DNA of 64,000 bases. Origin: Barnesiella propionica. Its GTDB lineage: Bacteria > Bacteroidota > Bacteroidia > Bacteroidales > Barnesiellaceae. The stretch is from positions 62,001 through 126,000 of the forward strand of contig NZ_JAOQJK010000007.1 in the NCBI RefSeq assembly GCF_025567045.1, written 5' to 3'. A model generated the notes under the pieces. The model ran no database searches. It was not told the origin of the DNA and saw nothing but the letters and a program-made list of their open reading frames with translations. Numbering within the stretch: position 1 is the first letter of the stretch; each line of letters starts with the position of its first letter. The translations under genes were made by a program, and so were the position numbers. Below, in pieces: positions 43,934 through 53,715 of the stretch.

Positions 43934-44872
43934 TTATTTCAAAGCATCTGCCAAAGCATCATTTGTTTTGTGTACGGCTTTTGCACTTTCTGCAAATGCA
44001 GCTTTTTCTGCGTCGTTAAGTTTGAAGTCAACGATCTTTTCTATACCGTTACGACCTAATACAACCGGAACACCTATGCAAAGGTCTTTTTCTCCGTATT
44101 CTCCTTCAAGGAATGCGCTACAAGAGATAATACGTTTCTGGTCGTGTATGATAGATTCAACAACGGCTGCTGCAGCTGCCCCCGGAGCATACCAAGCAGA
44201 TGTTCCCAATAATTTTGTAAGAGTTGCTCCGCCTACCATTGTATCGGCCGCTACTTTCTGTAAAGTTTCGGCATCGAGGAATTCGCTTACAGGTACTCCT
44301 TTGTATGTTGCATAACGAGTTAAGGGGATCATTGTCGTGTCACCGTGTCCACCGATAACAACACCTTCAATTTCATTAGGATTTGCATTCAAAGCTTTGC
44401 TCAGGAAATATTTGAAGCGGGAGCTATCAAGTGCACCACCCATTCCTATGATACGGTTTTTGGGCAGACCGGAAGTTTTATGGATAAGATATGTCATCGT
44501 ATCCATAGGATTGCTTACGCAAATGATAATGGCATTGGGAGAATGAGCAAGTACATTGGAAATAACCGATTTAACGATACCGGCATTCACTCCGATAAGT
44601 TCTTCACGTGTCATACCGGGTTTACGGGGAATACCTGAAGTAATTACCACAACGTCAGAGTTGGCGGTTGCTTCGTAATCGTTGGTTACACCTGTCATTT
44701 TTGTATCGAATCCGAGCAGAGTAGCTGTCTGCATCATATCCATAGTCTTACCTTCGGAAACGCCTTCTTTAATATCGAGTAATACTACTTCATCGGCAAT
44801 TTCTTTAAATGCCAAAACATTAGCACATGTAGCACCTACGTTACCTGCACCTACAACTGTTACTTTAGACAT
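43934..44872 (-). CDS. mdh: malate dehydrogenase
   Basis: It interconverts malate and oxaloacetate with NAD. In Bacteroidales it works in the reductive branch that leads to fumarate and succinate. The 312-residue protein opens with the Rossmann motif GAGNVGATCA (about 7-16), has the active-site loop with GIPRKPGMTREELI near 80-93, and the catalytic His in IGGHGDT near 171-177. The family type is the LDH-like malate dehydrogenase. It is monocistronic with a TATTTTTG -7 box 70 bp upstream. Confidence 0.95.
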   Translation of the reverse strand: MSKVTVVGAGNVGATCANVLAFKEIADEVVLLDIKEGVSEGKTMDMMQTATLLGFDTKMTGVTNDYEATANSDVVVITSGIPRKPGMTREELIGVNAGIVKSVISNVLAHSPNAIIICVSNPMDTMTYLIHKTSGLPKNRIIGMGGALDSSRFKYFLSKALNANPNEIEGVVIGGHGDTTMIPLTRYATYKGVPVSEFLDAETLQKVAADTMVGGATLTKLLGTSAWYAPGAAAAAVVESIIHDQKRIISCSAFLEGEYGEKDLCIGVPVVLGRNGIEKIVDFKLNDAEKAAFAESAKAVHKTNDALADALK

Positions 44873-44941
44873 ACTTTTAAGTTTATTAATGATTAAAATT
44901 TATATGTTCAATCCTTTTTGGTCGTTAATTTTTAACCGTTA

Positions 44942-44949
44942 CAAAAATA
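44942..44949 (-). promoter_or_regulatory. candidate -7 box of mdh
   Basis: On the minus strand this reads TATTTTTG, matching TAnnTTTG, 69 bp before the mdh ATG. No -33 at the expected spacing. Confidence 0.3.
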
Positions 44950-45090
44950 GAAACTATTTTTCCATTAAAGAAAAATTTCCGCAATGTTTTTTCTTAAATT
45001 GTAATCATTTTCACATTCTTTCTCTTTCCCTATTTTATGACTTTTGTGGGTTATGTTGTGTTATTAGGGATTATTTTGTCGCTGGTAATC

Positions 45091-45702
45091 TTATTCTTCC
45101 AGTTCTCCTTTTCCCTGCCGAAGGATAACCGCTTCTTCTCCTGTACAATCTATGGTAGTAGAGGGTATATTTCCTCCATAGCCGCCGTCAATGACGAGGT
45201 CTATATCTTTATCATAACGTTCGGCTATGAGTTCGGGATCGGTCGTATATTCAGGATTCATTTCATCATAGGGAACAGAAGTCGTGAGAATGGGATTTCC
45301 TAAGGCTTTTACCAGAGAACGTATTATATTATTATCCGGTACGCGTATTCCTACCGTCTTACGGTTTTTATATATTTTGGGCAAATTAGAACTTGTCGGT
45401 AATATGAATGTAAAGGCTCCTGGCAGATTCCGTTTCATTAATTTGAAATAGTTGTTATTTACCTTGGCATACCCGCTAATGTTGCTCAAGTCATAACATA
45501 TAATCGACAGATCCGCTTTTTGTGGATTGATATCTTTTAGTCGGCATATCCTTTCTACCGCCCGTACATTAAGGGCGTCACATCCTATCGCGTAGATCGT
45601 GTCGGTAGGATAGATTATGGCAGCGCCGTCGCGCAGGATATCTGCGATACGGTCTATTTCCCTCACATCAGGATTTTGAGGATATAATTTAACGGGTCTC
45701 AT
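45091..45702 (-). CDS. L-threonylcarbamoyladenylate synthase (TsaC/Sua5/YrdC family)
   Basis: It makes threonylcarbamoyl-AMP from threonine, bicarbonate and ATP for the universal t6A37 modification of tRNAs that read ANN codons. The 203-residue protein has the YrdC fold with AIIYPTDTIYAIGCDA near residues 33-48, the conserved KDINPQKADLSIICYDLSN segment near 75-93, and RVPDNNIIRSLVKALG near 144-159. It is the YrdC-only type, without the extra C-terminal Sua5 domain. It lies 218 bp upstream of mdh, so it is not in a tight operon. Confidence 0.88.
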   Translation of the reverse strand: MRPVKLYPQNPDVREIDRIADILRDGAAIIYPTDTIYAIGCDALNVRAVERICRLKDINPQKADLSIICYDLSNISGYAKVNNNYFKLMKRNLPGAFTFILPTSSNLPKIYKNRKTVGIRVPDNNIIRSLVKALGNPILTTSVPYDEMNPEYTTDPELIAERYDKDIDLVIDGGYGGNIPSTTIDCTGEEAVILRQGKGELEE

Positions 45703-45765
45703 GGAATAGGATTTTATGAATGTTCTAAGTTAGCGTTTTTATTTGTTTGGATAATAAAATGAAGG

Positions 45766-46434
45766 TTATTCGGCAGCATTTAATATATAGGCATTCTCTT
45801 CTTTTGCGTTCGCATATTTTCTCAGCAGCATTAAGGTGAAGTCGATACTTTCTTCCATAGGAATCTCTTCTCCGTAGTTATTTATCATCACCTGTATACA
45901 TGTCGTTTCTTCTGTCATTTTAGTACGTTCTTCATCGCTGGTCGGAGAGCCTATACCTCCGATAGTATCGCGATAAAGAGGAATACCTTCCATGTTAAGT
46001 TCTCCTCTTCCTATACCGTGAAATATTTCTCCGGCTTTTCCGACTCCCAGACGCACATCCCCGATTATTTTATCGGCATCGAAACCTCCGATTGCATATC
46101 CGGTACGTATGGAAACCAGATTAATAATGTCTACCAGTGTATTTATACGGTATAATCCCATATTTTTAACGATACGACGACATAAGGCTTCTGAAGATAC
46201 CCGATAACGGTTGGGATCCTTGCCAAAATATTTATAAATATTTCGGGTAGCCAGTATAGCCGGTCGTTTATTGATATCGGATAGTTCATACACTTGTTTG
46301 ATCCGGTTACATTCAGAATCTATTTCGGTCCACAGTTCTGCCGGGGACGGACCATTCGTTATATTGGCCCGGATAACTCCGATTTGTAATTGCGGACAAG
46401 CTTCCTTGATAATATTTTCTATTTCTATTTTCAT
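45766..46434 (-). CDS. B3/4 domain protein (PheRS-beta editing-domain-like)
   Basis: This 222-residue free-standing protein contains the B3/B4 domain known from the editing module of phenylalanyl-tRNA synthetase. Visible features are the segment YKYFGKDPNRYRVSSEALCRRI near 69-90, a central LVDIINLVSIRTGYAIGGFD near 100-119, and a closing glycine-rich GRGELNMEGIPLYRDTIGGIG. Stand-alone members may trans-edit mischarged tRNAs, but this copy's role is unproven. It is 63 bp upstream of the TsaC-family gene. The pheT gene of this window carries its own B3/B4. Confidence 0.8.
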   Translation of the reverse strand: MKIEIENIIKEACPQLQIGVIRANITNGPSPAELWTEIDSECNRIKQVYELSDINKRPAILATRNIYKYFGKDPNRYRVSSEALCRRIVKNMGLYRINTLVDIINLVSIRTGYAIGGFDADKIIGDVRLGVGKAGEIFHGIGRGELNMEGIPLYRDTIGGIGSPTSDEERTKMTEETTCIQVMINNYGEEIPMEESIDFTLMLLRKYANAKEENAYILNAAE

Positions 46435-46468
46435 GAGAGATAAGTATCGTTTTATATACTCTTTGGAA

Positions 46469-46476
46469 CAAAGTTA
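46469..46476 (-). promoter_or_regulatory. candidate -7 box of the B3/4 gene
   Basis: On the minus strand this reads TAACTTTG, matching TAnnTTTG, 34 bp before the ATG at 46434. No -33 is seen at 19 bp. Confidence 0.35.
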
Positions 46477-46580
46477 AAAATAAATTTTTTTTGTTTCTGA
46501 AAACAGGAGGAATGATATTGGAAATTCGGGATAAATTGTTATATTTATAGCGAGTAATCAACCTTCTAATACGATTCGCT

Positions 46581-47321
46581 ATGGAAGCATTGACATTTTC
46601 TCCGCTCGAAGCCTTAAAGAAAGGATGGGCTTTGACTAAAAAACACTTTTTTGTTTCTGTGGGGCTTTTGGGCCTGTATCTTGTTCTCGCAGTTTTTTGT
46701 GTGGTATTAGCCGGTACAAAACCGGCGGCGTTTCGATTCTGGATATCTGCTACGGTACTTTTATTGATCACTTTATTTTTCTTTATAGGTTTTGACAAAT
46801 TTCTTTTGGCTGTGGCCCGGGGAGAGAAACCGGATTTGTATGCATCGTTCGGAGCGATAAGGAAAATAGGACCATCTATTCTTTTATTACCATCGGTAAT
46901 CGTCGCTACCGGTTTTGTCGCTTTGGTTCTGGCTATGTTGTCAACAGTGTTAAGAGGACTTGTTCCGCCCATTTATCCCGATATACTTTTAAGATGGTTC
47001 CTTATCTCTCTGGCCATTGCGGTCGTACCGGCCTATTATGTTGTTGTTCGTTTATCCTATGCTTTATATGCTGTTACCGATAAGAATCTGGGAGCGGATG
47101 ATGCATTGGCGGAAAGTTGGATTCTTACCCACGGATTTACTGGGAAATTGATACTGATGTGGATTATGCTAATAGGCATCAACATTTTAGGGTTGTTGGC
47201 GTTAGGTATAGGGTTGGTCGTATCTTTAGCCGTTACATTCCATACTTTTACTGTATCTTATGAAATATTGCAGGAGTTTGAAATTGTTGAGGATGAAATA
47301 TTGGTTGATAAAATCTCCTGA
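46581..47321 (+). CDS. six-helix membrane protein, paralogue 1
   Basis: This 246-residue protein begins with EALTFSPLEALKKGWALTKK, an amphipathic start, then about six membrane segments. It shares this N-terminal pattern and a topology of helices with its downstream neighbour (paralogue 2). The layout recalls families of integral membrane proteins with a short soluble N-terminus, such as DUF975- or glycerophosphodiester-phosphodiesterase membrane-domain-like proteins. I cannot assign a family or function. It is divergent from the B3/4 gene. Confidence 0.7.
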   Translation: MEALTFSPLEALKKGWALTKKHFFVSVGLLGLYLVLAVFCVVLAGTKPAAFRFWISATVLLLITLFFFIGFDKFLLAVARGEKPDLYASFGAIRKIGPSILLLPSVIVATGFVALVLAMLSTVLRGLVPPIYPDILLRWFLISLAIAVVPAYYVVVRLSYALYAVTDKNLGADDALAESWILTHGFTGKLILMWIMLIGINILGLLALGIGLVVSLAVTFHTFTVSYEILQEFEIVEDEILVDKIS

Positions 47322-47468
47322 AACCGATTATTATGTTATGAGACTGAATAATGTTTTGTACGGAGAATATAAACGTTTATAAAAAATGGTCTTTAAAATC
47401 ATGGATTCTGAAAATTATAAATATATTTACATGCAAATTGTAAAAAATAAACTTAATATAAATAGAAA

Positions 47469-48230
47469 ATGAAATCATTATTTTTTTCTCCGGTCGAGGC
47501 TATTAAAAAAGGATGGGACTTGACAAAAAGTTATTTTATTGTTACTCTGGGACTTATTATTGCTTATGGTGTTTTGTCGTTCATTCTCTCCGCATTACAG
47601 GGCAATGAAATGGGAGTGCGTTATTTTATTGTGTATTTGCTTATACTTGTAGTATCGATCTTCTATCAGTTAGGATATAATAAAATATTGTTGAATGCTA
47701 CTGAAGATATTGAACCGGAATTTTCTGTATTTAAAGAAGTTTCGGGAAAATTCTTTCCTTATTTAGGATTGTATATTGTGACGAATTTTATTTTGTTTTT
47801 CGTATGGATGATCGTATTTCTTCCATGTGCTTTGATGGGGACAGGGTTAGCCGCTTTGAGCGGAATCGTTACAGGAGACTATACTGCTGTTTTAGGTATA
47901 TTGTGGATTCTGGCACTAACTGCTATTCCGGTTATTTATTTGGGTATAAGATGGATGTACGCGCCGTTTTTGATGATAGACAAGAATACGGGAGTGATGG
48001 AGTCGCTGGGACAGAGTTGGAAAATGACATCGGGAAATATGCCGGCTCTTATAGGATTCTGTTGTCTGCTTTTGCTTCTGAATATCGTGGGCTTTATCGC
48101 ATTAATAGTAGGAATCTTTGTTACGATAATTATTTCAGGCTATGCCGTGGCCGTATCTTATCGTATGCTGACGAGAACGGAAGAAGAAGCTTTGACTGAA
48201 GCTGTCTCTGATGAAGCAGAACAGGAATAA
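47469..48230 (+). CDS. six-helix membrane protein, paralogue 2
   Basis: This 253-residue protein starts KSLFFSPVEAIKKGWDLTKS, closely matching the start of paralogue 1 (FSP-EA-KKGW-LTK conserved). It has about six membrane segments and a short acidic tail (EEEALTEAVSDEAEQE). A tandem duplication explains the pair. The 147-bp space between them is larger than in an operon, so separate promoters are possible. A strong terminator follows. Function is unknown. Confidence 0.7.
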   Translation: MKSLFFSPVEAIKKGWDLTKSYFIVTLGLIIAYGVLSFILSALQGNEMGVRYFIVYLLILVVSIFYQLGYNKILLNATEDIEPEFSVFKEVSGKFFPYLGLYIVTNFILFFVWMIVFLPCALMGTGLAALSGIVTGDYTAVLGILWILALTAIPVIYLGIRWMYAPFLMIDKNTGVMESLGQSWKMTSGNMPALIGFCCLLLLLNIVGFIALIVGIFVTIIISGYAVAVSYRMLTRTEEEALTEAVSDEAEQE

Positions 48231-48249
48231 TCCGGTAGTGTTGATTAAA

Positions 48250-48287
48250 TATAAAAAGGCTTATCTATTTAGATAAGCCTTTTTATA
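48250..48287. terminator. perfect 17-bp bidirectional terminator
   Basis: TATAAAAAGGCTTATCT (48250-48266) pairs perfectly with 48271-48287 around an ATTT loop, with A and T runs built in. It lies between paralogue 2 and the converging pgi gene. Confidence 0.85.
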
Positions 48288-48299
48288 TAAGATGCTTAA

Positions 48300-49643
48300 T
48301 TATATTTTAGCACGTATAGCTTTGCTTTCCTCTTCATAGCCGGGTTTGTCGAGCAATGCGAACATATTTCGTTTATAGTCTTCCACACCAGGTTGGTTGA
48401 ACGGGTTTACTCCCAGGATATATCCGCTTATACCACAGGCTTTTTCAAAGAAATAAATCAATTGTCCCAGACAATACTCATTAAGGGCAGGAACTTCTAT
48501 TTTAAGGTTGGGTACACCACCGTCCACGTGGGCAATCTGCGTTCCCAGTTCTGCCATTTTATTTACTTCATCCACACGTTTTCCTGCAAGGAAATTCAGA
48601 CCGTCCAGATTATCCTTGTCGGATGGAATAATAACCTTATGTTGCATTTCATTTACGGAAAGAACCGTTTCGAAGATAGTACGTTCACCATCCTGAATCC
48701 ATTGTCCCATGGAATGCAGGTCGGTAGTAAAATCTACTGATGCCGGGAAAATACCCAGATGATCTTTTCCTTCACTTTCTCCGTATAATTGCTTCCACCA
48801 TTCCGAGAAGAAATGCAATTTAGGATTGAAATTTACCAGGATCTCTATTTTTTTACCGTTCTGGTACAATGCGTTGCGTGTTGCAGCGTATATTGCAGCC
48901 GGATTTTTTTCGAAAGGAATGTCCTCTCCACAGTCTTTTTCCATTTTCACAGCTCCGGTCACTAACTGGCGGATATCGAATCCGGCAATCGCAATGGGTA
49001 GAAAACCTACGGGAGAAAGGACGGAAAAACGTCCGCCTATATTATCTGCAATAATAAATGTCTTATATCCTTCTGTCTCTGAGAGTTTTCGCAGGGCTCC
49101 TTTTTTTTCGTCTGTTATAGCTACAATAAGCTGCTTTGCTTCCTCTTTACCTACCTGAGATTCGAGTTGTTCTTTTAATAAACGGAATGCGATGGCCGGT
49201 TCTGTGGTCGTCCCTGATTTGGAGATAACTACAATGCCGAATTTGCGGTCTTTTAATAATGATTGTAGTTCGTACAGATAGTCTTCTCCTATGTTTTGTC
49301 CGGCAAAAAGCACAATAGGATTGTTATGAGTCTTGCGTAAGTGTGCAAATGAATCGGATAACCCTTCAATAACTGCTTTAGCCCCCAGGTAACTTCCGCC
49401 GATACCTATAACAACAACTATTTCACATTTTTCTTTTAGATTATGTGCGGTCTTTTCCAGATCTGAAAGATGTTCTTCCGATATTTCTGTCGGTAAATTA
49501 AGCCAACCAAGGAAATCGTTTCCCTTTCCGGTTCCTTTATGAAGTTGTTCCATGCCGTTCTCTGCTTTGTTTCGTAAAGCGAAAATCTGTTCTTTGGAAA
49601 CTGTGCCTAAAGCTTTGTCAATGTTTAATTGTATTGTTTTCAT
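48300..49643 (-). CDS. pgi: glucose-6-phosphate isomerase
   Basis: It interconverts glucose-6-phosphate and fructose-6-phosphate. The 447-residue protein is the short bacterial form. It has [16 protein letters not shown] near 76-91 and the active-site stretch [20 protein letters not shown] near 289-308, with [15 protein letters not shown] near 138-152. Key residues look intact. It lies 25 bp downstream of gpsA and is the last gene of the lysS-gpsA-pgi operon. Confidence 0.95.
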   Translation of the reverse strand: MKTIQLNIDKALGTVSKEQIFALRNKAENGMEQLHKGTGKGNDFLGWLNLPTEISEEHLSDLEKTAHNLKEKCEIVVVIGIGGSYLGAKAVIEGLSDSFAHLRKTHNNPIVLFAGQNIGEDYLYELQSLLKDRKFGIVVISKSGTTTEPAIAFRLLKEQLESQVGKEEAKQLIVAITDEKKGALRKLSETEGYKTFIIADNIGGRFSVLSPVGFLPIAIAGFDIRQLVTGAVKMEKDCGEDIPFEKNPAAIYAATRNALYQNGKKIEILVNFNPKLHFFSEWWKQLYGESEGKDHLGIFPASVDFTTDLHSMGQWIQDGERTIFETVLSVNEMQHKVIIPSDKDNLDGLNFLAGKRVDEVNKMAELGTQIAHVDGGVPNLKIEVPALNEYCLGQLIYFFEKACGISGYILGVNPFNQPGVEDYKRNMFALLDKPGYEEESKAIRAKI

Positions 49644-49668
49644 AAGGATATATAATAAGATTCATTAA

Positions 49669-50667
49669 TTAAATCAACGAGTCTATAAAACCGTTAAATG
49701 CATCCTTGGGCCGTGTCTTTTTATATAAAATGTTATATACGGCATCCAAGATGGGCATATCTGCATGATATCGTTCGTTAATCTCTTTCATGCATTTGGT
49801 TCCGTAATAGCCTTCCGCTATCATTTCCATTTCCATCTGGGCAGCTTTTACCGCATATCCCCGTCCTATCATGGAACCGAAGTTATGGTTGCGGCTGAAA
49901 CGTGAATAGGCGGTAACCAGTAAATCTCCCAGGTATACCGAATCACAGATATTCCGGGGAACAGGATTTACGATTTGTAAGAATCTGCTCATCTCCTTGA
50001 TAGAATTGGACATCAGTACGGCCTGAAAATTATCGCCGGCTTTCATTCCATGACATATTCCGGCTGCAATTGCATATACGTTCTTTAAAACAGCTCCGTA
50101 TTCGATACCCGATACATCTGCCGATATAACCGTTTTGAGGTAATCGCAGGCGAGTTTTTCAGAGACTAAGGAGGCATTGTCTGTGTCATAGCTTCCTATC
50201 GTGAGATATGACAGTCTTTTCAATGCGACTTCTTCAGCATGGCATGGTCCGCTGATGACGACAAGATTTTCTTTAGGAATATGATAAAAATCTCTCAGGT
50301 ATTCGGTAATGATAAGATTTTCATCCGGGACGATTCCTTTAACGGCACTAACGACCAGTTTGTTACTTATGTCGGTAGTCAGCTTCTTCAGATGCTCCTT
50401 CATATATGGAGAGGGAGTAACTATCACTATCGTATCTGCTTTCGCGGCTATTTCATTGATATCGGAACTGAATTCGATACGGTTGACATCAAAACACACA
50501 TCGGATAAATAGGCAGGATTATGTCCTGTTTTCTTGAAGTCCTCTATCCGGTCGTCTCGGCGCATATACCATAGAATGCTGTCGGTATTGTTAAGCAGTA
50601 GCCTAGCAAGGGCGGTAGCCCAGCTACCTCCCCCCATTATGGCTATTTTACCCGGTTTGTTGTTCAT
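49669..50667 (-). CDS. gpsA: glycerol-3-phosphate dehydrogenase [NAD(P)+]
   Basis: It reduces dihydroxyacetone phosphate to glycerol-3-phosphate, the backbone for phospholipids such as those made by the psd-pssA pathway of this window. From the ATG at 50667 the protein has 332 residues; the open frame continues 11 codons upstream from a TTG inside lysS, which I reject. The Rossmann motif IMGGGSWATALARLL is near 10-24, and SAVKGI with the catalytic Lys is near 115-120. It starts 5 bp after the lysS stop and is 25 bp from pgi, showing a tight operon. Confidence 0.93.
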   Translation of the reverse strand: MNNKPGKIAIMGGGSWATALARLLLNNTDSILWYMRRDDRIEDFKKTGHNPAYLSDVCFDVNRIEFSSDINEIAAKADTIVIVTPSPYMKEHLKKLTTDISNKLVVSAVKGIVPDENLIITEYLRDFYHIPKENLVVISGPCHAEEVALKRLSYLTIGSYDTDNASLVSEKLACDYLKTVISADVSGIEYGAVLKNVYAIAAGICHGMKAGDNFQAVLMSNSIKEMSRFLQIVNPVPRNICDSVYLGDLLVTAYSRFSRNHNFGSMIGRGYAVKAAQMEMEMIAEGYYGTKCMKEINERYHADMPILDAVYNILYKKTRPKDAFNGFIDSLI

Positions 50668-50672
50668 TTGCT

Positions 50673-52406
50673 CTATGCTTCTTTTGCCCGTTCTACCCAA
50701 GATTTAACATCGTCGTTTGAAGGGTTGTTCAGTTCCAGTTTATATTTTTTATTTACTCCGCATATTTCTTGTTGCAACTTGTTGGGATTAGCTTCGGCTA
50801 ATGCATCAATGGTTAAATAACCGGCTTTTTGCAAAGGTGCGATCCATTCTGCGGGAATGCCCAGTGCCGTATAGGCTGTATCTGTATCACGTTTCTGTAC
50901 TTTTTCCGGTCTCATTTGTGGAAACAGAAGTACTTCCTGAATGGTCGTCTGGTTCGTCATGAGCATAGTAAGACGATCCATTCCTATACCTATTCCGGCA
51001 GTAGGAGGCATACCGTATTCCAATGCGCGTAAGAAATCCTGGTCTATGAACATGGCTTCATCATCACCCTTTTCAGATAAACGGAGTTGTTCCTGAAAAC
51101 GTTCGCGCTGATCGATAGGGTCGTTCAGCTCGGAATAAGCGTTGGCAAGTTCTTTTCCGTTTACCATCAGTTCGAACCGTTCCGTGAGTTGCGGGTTGTT
51201 CCTGTGTCTTTTGGTAAGGGGAGACATTTCAATAGGATAGTCCGTGATGAATGTAGGCTGTATGTAATTGCCTTCGCATTTTTCACCGAATATTTCGTCG
51301 ATGATCTTACCTTTACCCATTGTTTCATCTACCTCTACACCTATACTTTTACATACTTCTCTTAATTCAGGTTCTTCCATTCCCGATATATCCACTCCGG
51401 TATGTTCTTTTATGGCGTCTATCATAGTCACCTTTTTGAAAGGGGCTTTAAAGCTTACCTGATTTTCCCCTATCATAACTTCTGTCGTGCCGTTTACGGC
51501 AATACATATTTTCTCTAGCATTCGTTCGGTGAAGTCCATCAGCCAGTTGTAATCCTTATATGAAACGTACATTTCCATAACGGTGAATTCCGGATTATGG
51601 GTACGGTCCATACCTTCATTTCTGAAATCACGGGAAAACTCGTACACACCTTCGAAACCTCCTACGATGAGTCTTTTCAGATATAATTCGTTGGCGATAC
51701 GTAGGTATAAAGGAATATCCAGGGCATTATGATGAGTGATGAACGGACGTGCAGCAGCTCCTCCGGGAATAGCTTGCAGTACGGGTGTATCTACTTCTAC
51801 ATAACCATGAGAATTGATGAACTCACGCATAGTATTGAATATCTTGGTACGCTTCAGAAAGATATCTTTGACACCTTCGTTCACAATCAGGTCCACATAG
51901 CGTTGGCGGTAACGAAGTTCCGGATCGGAAAAGGCATCATAGGTCACGCCGTCTTTTACTTTTACCACAGGTAATGGCCGTAAGGACTTGGAAAGTACGG
52001 TCAATTCCTGTGCATGGATAGTGATCTCTCCCATTTGTGTGCGAAATACATATCCTTTTATTCCTATGAAATCTCCTATATCCAGTAACTTTTTAAATAC
52101 GGTGTTATATAGTTCTTTATTTTCATCCGGGCAAAGGTCGTCACGGGAAATGTATATCTGGATACGGCCTTCCGAATCCTTGAGTTCGATAAAAGACGCT
52201 TTACCCATGATACGGCGGCTCATGATACGGCCTGCTACCGATACCTGACGCGGTTTATCTTCATCTTTGAAACTTTCTTTTATTTCTTTGGTAAAAGCGT
52301 TTACCATATATTCGGCGGCCGGATACGGCTCGATACCCAGGCGGCGCATTTCATCCAGACTGTTACGACGGATAATTTCTTGTTCACTTAAATCCAATAG
52401 ACTCAT
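50673..52406 (-). CDS. lysS: lysine--tRNA ligase, class II
   Basis: This class II synthetase charges tRNA-Lys. From the ATG at 52406 it has 577 residues; the open frame starts nine codons earlier at a TTG, but MSLLDLSEQEIIRRNSLDE is the normal start. There is an N-terminal OB-fold anticodon-binding domain (VSVAGRIMSRRIMGKASFIEL), then the catalytic core with motif 2 around FRNEGMDRTHNPEFTVMEMY and motif 3 at GIGIGMDRLTMLM near the end. About 70 residues after motif 3 form a C-terminal extension common in Bacteroidetes. First gene of the lysS-gpsA-pgi operon. Confidence 0.95.
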   Translation of the reverse strand: MSLLDLSEQEIIRRNSLDEMRRLGIEPYPAAEYMVNAFTKEIKESFKDEDKPRQVSVAGRIMSRRIMGKASFIELKDSEGRIQIYISRDDLCPDENKELYNTVFKKLLDIGDFIGIKGYVFRTQMGEITIHAQELTVLSKSLRPLPVVKVKDGVTYDAFSDPELRYRQRYVDLIVNEGVKDIFLKRTKIFNTMREFINSHGYVEVDTPVLQAIPGGAAARPFITHHNALDIPLYLRIANELYLKRLIVGGFEGVYEFSRDFRNEGMDRTHNPEFTVMEMYVSYKDYNWLMDFTERMLEKICIAVNGTTEVMIGENQVSFKAPFKKVTMIDAIKEHTGVDISGMEEPELREVCKSIGVEVDETMGKGKIIDEIFGEKCEGNYIQPTFITDYPIEMSPLTKRHRNNPQLTERFELMVNGKELANAYSELNDPIDQRERFQEQLRLSEKGDDEAMFIDQDFLRALEYGMPPTAGIGIGMDRLTMLMTNQTTIQEVLLFPQMRPEKVQKRDTDTAYTALGIPAEWIAPLQKAGYLTIDALAEANPNKLQQEICGVNKKYKLELNNPSNDDVKSWVERAKEA

Positions 52407-52440
52407 TGTATTATTGTATTTCTGTTTGTCCAAATTTTTG

Positions 52441-52448
52441 CAAAAGTA
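52441..52448 (-). promoter_or_regulatory. candidate -7 box of the lysS operon
   Basis: On the minus strand this reads TACTTTTG, the same -7 sequence as the dipeptidyl peptidase promoter, 34 bp before the lysS ATG. At the 19-bp position is CATA on the plus strand, one base off the expected CAAA. Confidence 0.4.
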
Positions 52449-52769
52449 CGATTTAATATTTATAAATCATAGGACTTCTTTATAATTCATTTAGGTAAAC
52501 ATGCGGAGTAAAAGCTATAGAACAGATGATATGGGGAAAGATAATGATACGATCGGTATCCGGCTATTGCGAGAGTTGCTCCTTTCATATTTTAACAGAA
52601 TATTGCCGCTTGTTAAAATCAAATGTGTTGTTTTTATTCCGGCATATCAGGACAGGGATATTAAATATAAATAATGGACGCAACCTTTTTGAGCCCGGAG
52701 AGATTATAACATCATAATACCGGATATATTCCGGTATTATGATGTTGTTTTATTTAAAAATGAATTATA
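52449..52769. other. intergenic region between lysS and the aldo/keto reductase gene
   Basis: About 320 bp. A plus-strand frame at 52501-52674 could encode 57 residues (MRSKSYRTDDMGKDNDTIGI...), and an overlapping frame of 63 residues starts at 52526. Neither has a recognisable family or a clear promoter, so neither is called as a gene. A strong hairpin at 52708-52746 follows, consistent with a short transcript ending there. Confidence 0.35.
52708..52746 (+). terminator. perfect 17-bp hairpin upstream of the aldo/keto reductase gene
   Basis: The arm 52708-52724 (AACATCATAATACCGGA) pairs perfectly with 52730-52746 around TATAT, followed by GTTTTATTT. It ends 23 bp before the ATG at 52770, so it may terminate an upstream transcript or be a leader element. 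Confidence 0.55.
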
Positions 52770-53624
52770 ATGGAAATGACCTCATTAAAAGATTCCTATG
52801 CGTTAAGGAATGGCGTTAATATACCATGTATAGGTTTCGGCACGTATTTGACGCCCGATGGTGAAACAGCGGTAAGAGCTGTGAAAGAAGCTTTAAAGAC
52901 CGGTTATCGTCTGATCGATACGGCTGCCGTATATAAGAATGAAAAGAGTGTGGGAACCGCGATTATCGAAAGTGATATTTTGCGGAAAGATATATTTATT
53001 ACCAGCAAGCTGTGGAATAATAAACAAGGATATGATTCTACATTATATGCATTTGATAAAACCATGGAAGAGCTAACACTGGATTATTTGGATTTATACC
53101 TTATCCATTGGCCTGTAGCCAAAGGACATGATGAAGATTGGGCACAGATGATACATGATACCTGGCGCGCAATGGAGAAATTATATAAGGATAAACGTAT
53201 CCGTGCAATAGGAGTCAGTAATTTTAAACCTCATCATTTAAAAGTGTTGATGGAATCAGCCGAAATCCTGCCTGCGGTCGACCAGATAGAAATACATCCC
53301 GGGCTGAATCAGGATGAGACGGTAGACTATTGTAAAGCTCATGATATTCTTGTGGAAGCCTGGGGGCCGCTGGGGCAGGGACATTTGTTTAAGACGAACG
53401 ACCTGGAGAATCTTGCACGGAAATATCATAAGACAATTGCCCAGATCTGTTTAAGATGGCATTTACAGCGGGGAATAATACCATTGCCGAAGTCGGTTAC
53501 CCCATCTCGTATCGAAGAGAATACAAAAATATTTGACTTCGAGTTAAGTCCCGAAGATATGCATTATATCTCACAAATAAAAGATACGCATAAAGGTCCC
53601 GACCCGGATACTTTTCGTGCCTGA
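52770..53624 (+). CDS. aldo/keto reductase
   Basis: This 284-residue cytoplasmic NADPH-dependent oxidoreductase of the (beta/alpha)8 AKR family reduces aldehydes or ketones. The catalytic tetrad is visible: Asp50 and Tyr55 in RLIDTAAVYKNE, Lys80 in ITSKLW, His113 in LIHWP. The C-terminal IPLPKSVTPSRIEENTKIF motif is the NADP-binding region. It resembles the 2,5-diketogluconate reductase group, but the substrate is unknown. Monocistronic, with a terminator right after it. Confidence 0.9.
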   Translation: MEMTSLKDSYALRNGVNIPCIGFGTYLTPDGETAVRAVKEALKTGYRLIDTAAVYKNEKSVGTAIIESDILRKDIFITSKLWNNKQGYDSTLYAFDKTMEELTLDYLDLYLIHWPVAKGHDEDWAQMIHDTWRAMEKLYKDKRIRAIGVSNFKPHHLKVLMESAEILPAVDQIEIHPGLNQDETVDYCKAHDILVEAWGPLGQGHLFKTNDLENLARKYHKTIAQICLRWHLQRGIIPLPKSVTPSRIEENTKIFDFELSPEDMHYISQIKDTHKGPDPDTFRA

Positions 53625-53635
53625 AGATATGCTGG

Positions 53636-53668
53636 AAAGCCGGAGAATTTAAACATTCTCCGGCTTTT
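53636..53668 (+). terminator. terminator after the aldo/keto reductase gene
   Basis: AAAGCCGGAGAAT (53636-53648) pairs perfectly with ATTCTCCGGCTTT (53655-53667) around a six-base loop, followed by more T. It lies 12 bp past the stop. Confidence 0.75.
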
Positions 53669-53715
53669 CAAATACATTATTTATCGATTACTGGTTCGTT
53701 CCCGTTGATACCTGC

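Noticed and set aside
50668..50700. Upstream TTG start for gpsA
   Set aside because: It overlaps lysS, and the ATG at 50667 gives the normal Rossmann start.
52501..52717. Two overlapping short frames upstream of the aldo/keto reductase gene
   Set aside because: No recognisable family and no convincing promoter; recorded only as possible in the intergenic entry.
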